A stretch of DNA of 64,000 nt from Meandrina meandrites (Eukaryota; Cnidaria; Anthozoa; Scleractinia; Meandrinidae): the NCBI GenBank assembly GCA_963693305.1, contig OY855905.1, positions 25,657,937 through 25,721,936 on the forward strand. Reading direction: 5' to 3'. Within the stretch, counting starts at the first letter, position 1; each line of letters begins with the position of its first letter. The notes below the pieces were generated by a model. That model ran no database searches, had not been told where the DNA came from, and worked only from the letters and a program-made list of their open reading frames with translations. Shown here in pieces: positions 56,175-63,651 of the stretch. A program made the position numbers and the translations under genes.

Positions 56175-56858
56175 ATGGAGAATTTTAAAGTCAAAGATTT
56201 GAAGGCCCTCGCCAAAGAGCGTGGCATCAAAGGTTATTATAAATTGCGTAAAGCGGAGCTGATTCAAGCGTTGACTCCGGTGAGTGATCCTTCACAACCT
56301 GATATAGTTTATGATCTGTTAAACATAAATTCACCTCCTACTACGTCAGCAACCGATCATATTAAAAATACAAATTTAAAATGCCCTCACGGTAAACAGA
56401 AGCGACAGTGTAAAGACTGCGGTGGAAAAGACATATGCCATCACGGAAAGCATAAATATTATTGTAAAGAGTGTGAAGGATCACAGATCTGCACTCACGG
56501 AAGATTTAAAAAATACTGTAAAGAGTGTGAAGGATCACAGATCTGCTCACATAATCGAGTAAAATACACTTGTAAAGAGTGTTCAGGAAAAGGAATCTGT
56601 CAACACGGTAAAAATAAGCGGCAGTGTAAAGACTGCGGAGGAAAAGGAATCTGTCCTCACGGTAGACAAAAATATCATTGTAAAGATTGTTCAGGAAAAG
56701 GCATCTGTCCTCACGGTAAAAATAAATATCATTGTAAAGAGTGCGGTGGAAAAGGAATCTGCCCACACGAAAGACAGAAGTATCATTGCAAAGAGTGTAA
56801 AGCGATCGAAATACAAAGATATTTACAGATGTCATTACCTAAAGAGTGTAAGGCATAA
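56175..56858 (+). CDS. SAP-domain protein with eight C-x-H-x6-C-x2-C repeats
   Basis: The 227 residues start with a SAP-type DNA-binding motif (KVKDLKALAKERGIKGYYKL, about 5-35) and a Ser/Thr-Pro linker. Eight 18-residue units then each carry C-x-H-(x6)-C-x-x-C (for example CPHGKQKRQCKDC). Each unit probably binds one zinc. The combination suggests a DNA- or RNA-binding regulator. Its DNA is a 54-bp tandem repeat, which can change copy number. CTTAAAGATT lies 20 nt before the ATG. It is the only plus-strand gene in the block. Confidence 0.8.
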   Translation: MENFKVKDLKALAKERGIKGYYKLRKAELIQALTPVSDPSQPDIVYDLLNINSPPTTSATDHIKNTNLKCPHGKQKRQCKDCGGKDICHHGKHKYYCKECEGSQICTHGRFKKYCKECEGSQICSHNRVKYTCKECSGKGICQHGKNKRQCKDCGGKGICPHGRQKYHCKDCSGKGICPHGKNKYHCKECGGKGICPHERQKYHCKECKAIEIQRYLQMSLPKECKA

Positions 56859-56915
56859 CTTTATCCAACATATTTTTCATAACTCGACCCAAGTTATGAA
56901 AAATTCTCATCTCAT

Positions 56916-58493
56916 TCATCGAAACATAAACCAAGCCAATCCACCTACGACAATCGTAATCACCGCAAGATTAATCTCATGTTTTGTTGAGTCGGGCTTA
57001 GCCGGCGACGGTTTAGTCTCATTCTTCACCTCCTCAATCTTCTTAACATCAACCCTCTTCTTCACAACCGAAGTGTGAGGTAATAAAACCTTACTCTCTC
57101 CGAGGTTATGTTTTATACCGACAGGCACAGTCTTCAAATTAACATCTAAATTGACACCTAATTTCATGGACGGCTCGACACGTTTCAGTCTATTGTTATA
57201 ACCGATCGTACTCTCCGTATTGATCACCATTCTCGACGGCATTAACCACGTACCGGGAGAGACGGCCAGATCGAGCTTAACCTTTGCCTCCTGTACAGCG
57301 AGTTGAAATCTCTGTACACTCTTGCTTATGTCCGGCTGTTTAATCGCATCCTCCAATAACACGAGAAACTCCTGTCGAACCTCCTGCGCACTTCCCGTCT
57401 CTCCGAGAATTCCGCTTCTGACGTTCACCTGCGCACCCAATACACAGTAGACTAAAGCTTCGATGGATTGATTCAATCTCGCCTGACCGGCGTTTGTCAA
57501 TCCGTTAGATACCCTCGTGATGAAGTACTCGTAACCATTATCTATATCATTCAATATGTACTGTAGAAGATTACCTTTCGATCCCTCTCCTCCCTCTTCA
57601 GCAAATCTATAAAATCCTGGATAGGAAGAATCGGCCTTAGACGGACCAACCCAAGAGACCCAAATGTAAACAGATCCTAAACCGTGATTCTCTCCTTTAT
57701 GACAGCGAAAGTCAGAATCGGTCGAAACATTAAACTCTTTACAGATCCTCTTATAAGAAGGAATGTCGTATCTGTTATCCTTCTCATTAAAGGGTGGATC
57801 ACCGGGAAGAGCGATCGAACTCTGTATTCCCCCCATCTGAAACAGGATTCTCCTTATCGTGAAGTATACGTGAAACCAGAGAATGGCTCGTATCTGCGGT
57901 GGAAGTTTGAGTTCACTGTCGGTCACATCGATTCCACCCATCTTCTCCTCTAATAGAAGACGCAGGCTCACCCCGCAACCTGTCGTTGCACACCAGACGG
58001 CGAAGTTAAGCTGCTGCGGCCAATACCGCATATTCGGTCCTGCCAACCATTCATGGGACTCTTTTGAAGAGGTGTGTTTAATCGTTGTATTCGAGAAGAT
58101 ATCTCTGACGGGTACGGAGAAAGAGTCTGTAGGCGTTGCGAATATATCGAGTCTCTTTAACTTCTCTCTCAAATTGAGGCTCTTCAGCGGTCGACTCTCA
58201 CCGAAATCGACCGCAGGAATCGGTAATGAGGGATGAGGATTCAGTGTCAACTCTAACGGAAAATCCACGGGAAGACCCAACGCTTTCTTCATCTCGTCGG
58301 GAAAGTACAGACTGTACTCAAATCTTTTCTTATCGAAGACTTCATACTCTGAACCGTCCCTTCCGACAAATTTTACATGCTCTTCTTTATTCTCTCTATC
58401 GTATCTTTCAAATACTCGTAGGAATTTAGACAGGACGGCATGGGGATACCGTTCGAGAAATCTCTTCCATAAAGTTTTATCATCATTACTCAT
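56916..58493 (-). CDS. 525-residue protein with C-terminal membrane anchor, unknown family
   Basis: It opens MSNDDKTLWKRFLERYPHA. The central region has RYWPQQLNFAVWCATTGCGV, FHVYFTIRRILFQMGGIQS and RLNQSIEALVYCVLGAQVNV. The C-terminus is one transmembrane segment (EINLAVITIVVGGLAWFMF) after a Lys/Pro-rich stretch. The conserved-looking Trp-, Cys- and Gly-rich core suggests a structured ectodomain rather than an enzyme. It is the largest protein apart from the fibre-like one and could be the main structural or membrane protein of this virus. I do not recognise it as a jelly-roll capsid. A TTTAAAAAGAT motif precedes it. Confidence 0.75.
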   Translation of the reverse strand: MSNDDKTLWKRFLERYPHAVLSKFLRVFERYDRENKEEHVKFVGRDGSEYEVFDKKRFEYSLYFPDEMKKALGLPVDFPLELTLNPHPSLPIPAVDFGESRPLKSLNLREKLKRLDIFATPTDSFSVPVRDIFSNTTIKHTSSKESHEWLAGPNMRYWPQQLNFAVWCATTGCGVSLRLLLEEKMGGIDVTDSELKLPPQIRAILWFHVYFTIRRILFQMGGIQSSIALPGDPPFNEKDNRYDIPSYKRICKEFNVSTDSDFRCHKGENHGLGSVYIWVSWVGPSKADSSYPGFYRFAEEGGEGSKGNLLQYILNDIDNGYEYFITRVSNGLTNAGQARLNQSIEALVYCVLGAQVNVRSGILGETGSAQEVRQEFLVLLEDAIKQPDISKSVQRFQLAVQEAKVKLDLAVSPGTWLMPSRMVINTESTIGYNNRLKRVEPSMKLGVNLDVNLKTVPVGIKHNLGESKVLLPHTSVVKKRVDVKKIEEVKNETKPSPAKPDSTKHEINLAVITIVVGGLAWFMFR

Positions 58494-58590
58494 ATCTATT
58501 TATCAATCATATCTTTTTAAACGAAGTAAGGATTATAGGGAGGATCTCTAAATGACTCATCTCTCGATAGCACTATCATACAGTTACAGC

Positions 58591-59184
58591 TCACTCTGAC
58601 TGGGCGAGTTTTTTTAATATCTCTGCACGAATCTCTTCCTCCATCTTTTTTACATCCACCTGCGGAAGCGTCGGTGTTTTGTTTTTTTCTCTGATCGATC
58701 TCTTCATCTCATAATACTTCTCATACTCAGATTTTATCAGAACAAACTCTTCATGACTTATTTTATTATCCGTCAACGCTTTAGAAACGACGTCCTTTAT
58801 CGTGTTTATCTTCGCTTGGCAGACAGAGACGGTCTTTTCATGCTTACTCACCTTCACGGATACAGCTTTTGCAAGACTCGCTGTCGCTACGCTCGTTAAG
58901 GCACAGACACCTCCGACAACACCTAATGCGATAGAGACGGGAAGACCGACTCCGGTAAGTCCCGTACCCAACCCTCCTCCGCAGAGAGCGACAGAGAGAG
59001 TTCCGCTGCCTGTAGACAGATTGAAAAGAGCACTCCTTGCACGTTTATACTTTTTGTACACTTTTTCACAATCCTGAAGATCTTTCTCTAGAAGGGATAA
59101 CCAATCTGCACACTGTTTTAATCTGAAGTTTTCACCGGTTTCTTCGATAGGCAACTGAGGGTATATCTCTCTGTAACTCTCCAT
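58591..59184 (-). CDS. Membrane protein homologous to the Polinton protein at 44093
   Basis: The 197 residues have a Gly-rich hydrophobic hairpin (about 60-110: SVALCGGGLGTGLTGVGLPV...), then KVSKHEKTVSVCQAKINTIK and ALTDNKISHEEFVLIKSEY, then a charged helix. The order and motifs match the 172-residue Polinton protein. Its ATG follows the stop codon of the upstream gene with no gap (TAAATG), and it lacks its own TTTAAAGAT box, so it is probably expressed from the same message. Confidence 0.78.
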   Translation of the reverse strand: MESYREIYPQLPIEETGENFRLKQCADWLSLLEKDLQDCEKVYKKYKRARSALFNLSTGSGTLSVALCGGGLGTGLTGVGLPVSIALGVVGGVCALTSVATASLAKAVSVKVSKHEKTVSVCQAKINTIKDVVSKALTDNKISHEEFVLIKSEYEKYYEMKRSIREKNKTPTLPQVDVKKMEEEIRAEILKKLAQSE

Positions 59185-60090
59185 TTACTTTCTCTTACTC
59201 TTATTTTTAACCTGTTCAACGAAGTAGACAACGACGGCGACTATCAACAACCACGCATTCTTTGCAAGAAAACCGATCGCCTCACCCGCTGTTTTAAAGA
59301 TGAAACTTGCTATCGCACCGATCATTCCGGGAAGTATCTCACCCAGTTTCTTGCCGATAGCTTTAAAACCCTTACCGACGCCTTTTCCGAGTTTTGACAG
59401 ACCGCTCTTCAGATTAGATACGATCACACCGATCACTGCACCCACAGCGGAGAGAACAGCGAACACCGTGAAACCGTACTTTTTAAATATAGCCTTCACT
59501 CTATCTCTGAGTGGCATTCTCTCCTCTATCACTTCAACCTCCCTCTCCATACTCTCTCTCTCATCTCTATGCTGTTCGATGTCGCGAACGATGTTCTCTC
59601 TCTGACTGGGCCCGGCATCTTTAAGAGAGGATTCGAGCTCCTTCTCTTTCTCTCTTATCCTTGTTATACCTCTCTTATCAGTCTCGATCACCTTCTCCGC
59701 AGAGGGTCCTAAACTCTCTTTTATGGTCTTAGGTAATTTTTCATTCAGTTCACCATCCGGTTTGAAAAGAGGGTAACTCTTACCTCCCTTTCTTTTCATT
59801 CTCACGACCACTCGATCATACTCGTCAATGTCAGATGTGAAAGAGGAGTTGGCAGGATTGACCTTCGGATACTTCTCTCGGATTCTTTCCCAAGCGTCAT
59901 CTCTTCTCTCCTCTCTCCTTATAAGGGGTGTGTTCTCATCGATAAAAGAGGTCTCTTCATAATTGCGATTATCAAAACCTCTATCTCTTCTCGATGTAGA
60001 GGTCATCGGTATCATCTCTCCATCATCATCGTCATCACCGGGATCGACCGGTTCAAAAGGATTGTCAGTCTCTGTCGGGTCAACTTCCAT
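59185..60090 (-). CDS. Acidic-to-hydrophobic membrane protein
   Basis: The 301 residues have an acidic N-terminus (PFEPVDPGDDDDDGEMIP), a coiled-coil-like charged centre (about 140-195), and a C-terminal half with several hydrophobic stretches (VFAVLSAVGAVIGVIV, LPGMIGAIASFIF, AWLLIVAVVVYFVEQV) separated by KLGKGVGKGFKAIGKKLG. It resembles a membrane-embedded virion protein. AATCTTTAAAC (plus strand 60114) is its upstream motif. Its stop abuts the next ATG. Confidence 0.72.
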   Translation of the reverse strand: MEVDPTETDNPFEPVDPGDDDDDGEMIPMTSTSRRDRGFDNRNYEETSFIDENTPLIRREERRDDAWERIREKYPKVNPANSSFTSDIDEYDRVVVRMKRKGGKSYPLFKPDGELNEKLPKTIKESLGPSAEKVIETDKRGITRIREKEKELESSLKDAGPSQRENIVRDIEQHRDERESMEREVEVIEERMPLRDRVKAIFKKYGFTVFAVLSAVGAVIGVIVSNLKSGLSKLGKGVGKGFKAIGKKLGEILPGMIGAIASFIFKTAGEAIGFLAKNAWLLIVAVVVYFVEQVKNKSKRK

Positions 60091-60136
60091 GATTCTTTAC
60101 TTGATAAGTAAAGAATCTTTAAACTTATTATTTGCT

Positions 60137-60547
60137 TCAGAATAATCTACTAGCAACGTAACCCAACGCCAACATCCCTCCTCCGACGTAGACCATCTCA
60201 CCCATTCTCTGGTCGTCACTCGGTCGGTAGTAATCAGAGAGTCGGGGTTCTTGAAGAGAGTAATCAGGATGTGTCTGAGAGTAGAGTTTAAAAGCCTCAT
60301 CAGTGTTCGAGAGATTCTGTGAAGCCTGATGCTCCTCATCCCTCTGCTGATTATACCAATCTAAAAGTCTCTGTCTCTTCTCTTGGTAAGCTGCGTAATC
60401 TCTTTGATACTTTTCCAAGGCTTTGTCATGTCTTACTCGTTCCGTATCCGTATTCGATCCGCTCAGATACTTTGCCAAATAGGATCCTCCGACAAAGGCG
60501 GTGGCGTTCAACACCGCTCCACCTATCATTAACGCAATCGTCGCCAT
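60137..60547 (-). CDS. Two-pass small membrane protein
   Basis: The ATG at 60547 (MATIALMIGGAVLNATAFVG) is chosen because the upstream extension begins at a non-ATG codon. The 136 residues have hydrophobic segments at both ends (ALMIGGAVLNATAFVGG and VYVGGGMLALGYVASRLF). Between them is a Tyr/Gln-rich charged helix (KYQRDYAAYQEKRQRLLDWY) followed by PDYSLQEPRLSDYY. ATTAAAGGTTT lies about 25 nt upstream. It is a probable virion membrane protein. Confidence 0.72.
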   Translation of the reverse strand: MATIALMIGGAVLNATAFVGGSYLAKYLSGSNTDTERVRHDKALEKYQRDYAAYQEKRQRLLDWYNQQRDEEHQASQNLSNTDEAFKLYSQTHPDYSLQEPRLSDYYRPSDDQRMGEMVYVGGGMLALGYVASRLF

Positions 60548-60599
60548 ACCGAAGGTTAATATTATTGGTGAAACCTTTAATATCAATGAATAACCTTTA

Positions 60600-60815
60600 T
60601 TAAGAGGGAAGAATTTTCTGTTTCTCCAAATACTCTTTCAAGTACATACTTCCTGACAGAACGGCGACCCATTTACCGTAGTTGACAATGCTGGATGATG
60701 GGTCGTTTATGAACGATTCTTTCATAGCCTTCTTCGCAATGTATCCGACTCCTGCGGAGAGACCGATCAGAACGGATGCATCAGTGACGGTCTTCACAAG
60801 TTTATTCTCTGACAT
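60600..60815 (-). CDS. Small membrane-anchor protein, paralogue of the fibre-like protein N-terminus
   Basis: The 71 residues (TVTDASVLIGLSAGVGYIAK...GKWVAVLSGSMYLKEYLEKQ) align with the first 60 residues of the 554-residue protein at 61095-62759 (TIYDASVLIGISSGFGYF...LKWVAILSGSIYLKDYMQ). It has two hydrophobic segments. A TTTAAAGATAA box precedes it. Confidence 0.75.
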   Translation of the reverse strand: MSENKLVKTVTDASVLIGLSAGVGYIAKKAMKESFINDPSSSIVNYGKWVAVLSGSMYLKEYLEKQKILPS

Positions 60816-60848
60816 TTTTACTCTTCAGAGATTATCTTTAAATAAATC

Positions 60849-61073
60849 TCACAAGAATGTGTCGTAATCATTCCCCTTATTTTTCTCATCTTCGATTCTC
60901 TTCAACTCCCGTTCTCTCCTTATGATCATTCGGTGATTATACTCTCCGCACTCACACATTCCTCCTCCTCCCTCAGGTATCTTAACTCCGCAGACGCAGT
61001 GTTCTTTCGGTGAACAAAACGTAAGATAAATACCGAAGGCAATGATGGTTATTATTAAAATATTACCCCACAT
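60849..61073 (-). CDS. Single-pass membrane protein with Cys cluster
   Basis: The 74 residues begin with a signal-anchor (ILIITIIAFGIYLTF), then CSPKEHCVCGVKIPEGGGGMC with CECG: five or six Cys suitable for disulphides or zinc. A charged helix follows. TTAAAGATTT lies 17 nt upstream. Confidence 0.7.
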   Translation of the reverse strand: MWGNILIITIIAFGIYLTFCSPKEHCVCGVKIPEGGGGMCECGEYNHRMIIRRERELKRIEDEKNKGNDYDTFL

Positions 61074-61094
61074 TTTACAGAGGGGAGTAAATCT

Positions 61095-62759
61095 TTAATC
61101 GATCTTATTTATAAGTATCATACCGTACTTCTTATTTCCTGTACCCATACCGTCAAAGATGGTGGAAACATCTGTGGTCTGTATCTTTAATGTGGTGTCT
61201 TTGTAAATATCTAAAACGGAGATAAAATTATACGTTTTCCAACCCTTGCTTGTGTTGGGTACCGTGATGTTGATATTATTGCTCAGACTAAGAAAGGGTG
61301 CGGGATTTAAAATGAACTGAACAGTTCCGTTATCATCATGTGGACCGGTCTTTAATCCATCGATAAGAGAGATAGAGTAAACTCCCGGATTCTTGATTAT
61401 TATTTTCTCATAGTCCTCCTCATTCACGATGAAATCAGAGGGATCGCTCTGTCTAACGTACTTTGTATGATCACTCGTTCCGTTTGCATAAAATTTGACT
61501 ACGTTTTCATTGTTATGTAAGAGATAACCTTTATAAAAGATCTTTCTCATCTGCAACTTAATGTTATCGTCGACGTATTTTTTTGTCGCCGCTCCTTTAT
61601 CGACAGCAGGGTCTTGGTAGAGTATTAAATTCTTCTGCATCGAAACGTTTCCTTGGTCAAACACTCTCCAAGAGTTCCAAACAGATGTGGGAATGTTGTT
61701 AAAAAACCCTTTACTTCCGTAAAACACGATGTAGACGGGTAATTTTTGGGGATAAGCGACCCCCGATCTATACTTTATCACTATGTCAAAGACTAATTTA
61801 TCAGGATTCCAACTGAAAATCCTTTGGGTTCTTACCAAAGTTCTCACGTGGTTCTCAAAAACATTCGACTGCTGTGCAAATATGACCTCAGAAGTGTTTA
61901 AAGAAGAGGCTTTCAGCGTGGCTAATTCGATAGAACTCGTTACACTGTCGTCCCAAAACATTTCACACACGACCGTATACTTATAAGATTTAGGAGCGTA
62001 ACGGAGGTTGGCAGCGAAACTGCTCTTGAAATGATCTTTTTTAAATTCGAGATTAAAATGAACCGTCCTCTTGTTGATGGGGTGAAAATCTTTACTTGTG
62101 ATCACTCCCATTCCTTTAATGTTGAGTTCGTCAACGAACTCGTCACCGCGGTTTCCCTCTAAAGCGTATTTAAAATCATTCTCCATCTCTTTATCGACGG
62201 CGTAATCAAATCTCTCAGAGACGTGATCTCTATACTGTGTCTGTATAGTGGCGTTGCTATCGCTGATGGTTTTGTTAACGTAATTAACGCTCGCAGCGAA
62301 TGTGGCATCCGATGAGGATGCCTCTTTAAGATTCTTTATCTCGTTTCCGCTCATATTGAGATCGCCTGTCATTGCATCTCCCTTCTTACTAACGAGGCTG
62401 TTAACGTGAGTTTTTACCTTGTTGTCCGCATAACTCTTATTGACTGCGTCTTTGTCACCGACGGGATTGGCGAGGTTTACGATTCTCTTTGATTTAAGAT
62501 CAAGATTCTTTTTATTGTCTTTTTTTAAGTTAAGGTTATCATCCTTCTTCGAATTAAGGGAATCGATCCTCTTCAGTGTCTCTTCTCTCTGCATATAATC
62601 TTTCAAGTAAATACTACCGGAGAGGATGGCTACCCATTTAAGGTAGTCTGTAATGCTAGTTGAGGGGTCATCCATATTGACGAAGTAACCGAACCCTGAG
62701 GAGATACCTATAAGAACGGAGGCGTCATAGATAGTCTTGAAGATCTTCTCTTTCGACAT
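61095..62759 (-). CDS. Membrane-anchored fibre-like protein
   Basis: The 554 residues are modular. Residues 1-60 are a membrane anchor shared with the 71-residue gene. A Lys/Asp/Asn linker is followed by stalk repeats typical of viral fibres (NLANPVGDKDAVNKSYADNK, GDAMTGDLNMSGNEIKNLKE, ...ATKKYVDDNIK) and a C-terminal globular part. The ANPVGDxDAVN motif is shared with the Polinton fibre. Membrane anchoring instead of a penton base implies a different, probably enveloped or membrane-containing, particle (inference). ATCTTTAAA (62777-62785) is its motif. Confidence 0.8.
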   Translation of the reverse strand: MSKEKIFKTIYDASVLIGISSGFGYFVNMDDPSTSITDYLKWVAILSGSIYLKDYMQREETLKRIDSLNSKKDDNLNLKKDNKKNLDLKSKRIVNLANPVGDKDAVNKSYADNKVKTHVNSLVSKKGDAMTGDLNMSGNEIKNLKEASSSDATFAASVNYVNKTISDSNATIQTQYRDHVSERFDYAVDKEMENDFKYALEGNRGDEFVDELNIKGMGVITSKDFHPINKRTVHFNLEFKKDHFKSSFAANLRYAPKSYKYTVVCEMFWDDSVTSSIELATLKASSLNTSEVIFAQQSNVFENHVRTLVRTQRIFSWNPDKLVFDIVIKYRSGVAYPQKLPVYIVFYGSKGFFNNIPTSVWNSWRVFDQGNVSMQKNLILYQDPAVDKGAATKKYVDDNIKLQMRKIFYKGYLLHNNENVVKFYANGTSDHTKYVRQSDPSDFIVNEEDYEKIIIKNPGVYSISLIDGLKTGPHDDNGTVQFILNPAPFLSLSNNINITVPNTSKGWKTYNFISVLDIYKDTTLKIQTTDVSTIFDGMGTGNKKYGMILINKID

Positions 62760-62816
62760 TTATCTTAAGAGAGAAGATCTTTAAATAAAGACGTAGGAGG
62801 TGGCTCTGAACGAAGT

Positions 62817-63251
62817 TCATAGCATCCCCATCTTCGGTATGGGAATCTTTGATTGTTGTGGTCTTTCTATCGCAGGTTGTACGACCTGACGATCGTAAGT
62901 GGGTGGCTCCGTTAAGGGAGGATCAACCTTTGTGTCTTTTCTGTAACTCATAAACATATTCAATGCGGTCAAGCCGATACCGACAATGGAGATCGCGGTT
63001 GTGAAAGAGATCTCAGGAATCCAACCCTCTGCTGTGAGATCCTTACTATTCTGTGACTCTCCTGTCTCTCTCTCCTCAGGTTCAGTTGCCTTCTCAGCAT
63101 CACGTCTCATCTTCTCTTTCAACGCCTCCTTAGCCCTTCGGTTATACTCAGCGAGTCTCTTTCCTGCGGCGACCTTCTTGGGATCTTTCTCTTTTGTTTT
63201 AACATTACTCTCAATAGGGGTCTTAGTGATCTGCTCAACATCTTCTGACAT
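62817..63251 (-). CDS. Small membrane protein with basic coiled region
   Basis: Of 144 residues, the first 75 are highly charged (KVAAGKRLAEYNRRAKEALK), then comes one hydrophobic segment (FTTAISIVGIGLTALNMFMS) and a Pro-rich tail. Family not recognised. GTCTTTAAAC lies 22 nt upstream. Confidence 0.7.
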   Translation of the reverse strand: MSEDVEQITKTPIESNVKTKEKDPKKVAAGKRLAEYNRRAKEALKEKMRRDAEKATEPEERETGESQNSKDLTAEGWIPEISFTTAISIVGIGLTALNMFMSYRKDTKVDPPLTEPPTYDRQVVQPAIERPQQSKIPIPKMGML

Positions 63252-63308
63252 GTTTTAGTAATGCCAGAAGATGTCTTTAAACAGGTTTAGATAGTTAAGC
63301 TTAAGAGT

Positions 63309-63596
63309 TTACACTGGTAAAAATATAAGATCATCCTCATCCATAAAAGCCCCGTGTCTCTGCACCTGTTCCTTACTCATATTTATTATCACTTCCCTTC
63401 CTTTGTCAAAAGCGCTTGTGATTATTTTAGAGCCTTGCTCTGTGAAAGCGATGAGATCATTACCTCTAGAAAGATCCTCATGTCTAAATCTTATGGAGAC
63501 GGCTTCCCTATCACAAATGGCAGAGAGCAACTTTTCTCTCTGTTCTTTAGAGATGTTCACTCTAAAATGTTCGTAACGCACATTCTCTTGAGACAT
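63309..63596 (-). CDS. Single-unit MSK-motif protein
   Basis: The 95 residues (ISKEQREKLLSAICDREAVS...IRF, then INMSKEQVQRHGAF and an acidic EDD) correspond to the N-terminal domain plus one repeat of the Polinton gene at 46968-47573 (LSDGQKVSLARAFGRGEAVT...LRF, DIDMSKTQIRHV). The Polinton copy has amplified the MSK unit to three. TCTAAAGAATC lies about 25 nt upstream, a variant of the block's motif. Confidence 0.78.
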   Translation of the reverse strand: MSQENVRYEHFRVNISKEQREKLLSAICDREAVSIRFRHEDLSRGNDLIAFTEQGSKIITSAFDKGREVIINMSKEQVQRHGAFMDEDDLIFLPV

Positions 63597-63651
63597 TTTA
63601 TTTAATAAGTAATAATGATTCTTTAGATCATTTTTCCACTATTAACCTTTA

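Larger units (their letters stand above)
56145..63629. promoter_or_regulatory. TTTAAAGAT promoter motif of the second viral block
   Basis: Coding-strand TTTAAAGAT or near variants precede nine or ten of the eleven starts at 17-25 nt. Plus-strand coordinates: 56145-56154, 58510-58520, 60113-60125, 60572-60582, 60832-60842, 61090-61099, 62777-62785, 63273-63281, 63618-63629. Gene 59184 lacks it and abuts the upstream gene. Confidence 0.72.

Noticed and set aside
56916..58493. Calling this the major capsid protein
   Set aside because: Size and position would allow it, but I see no jelly-roll signature and there is a C-terminal membrane anchor; left as unknown.
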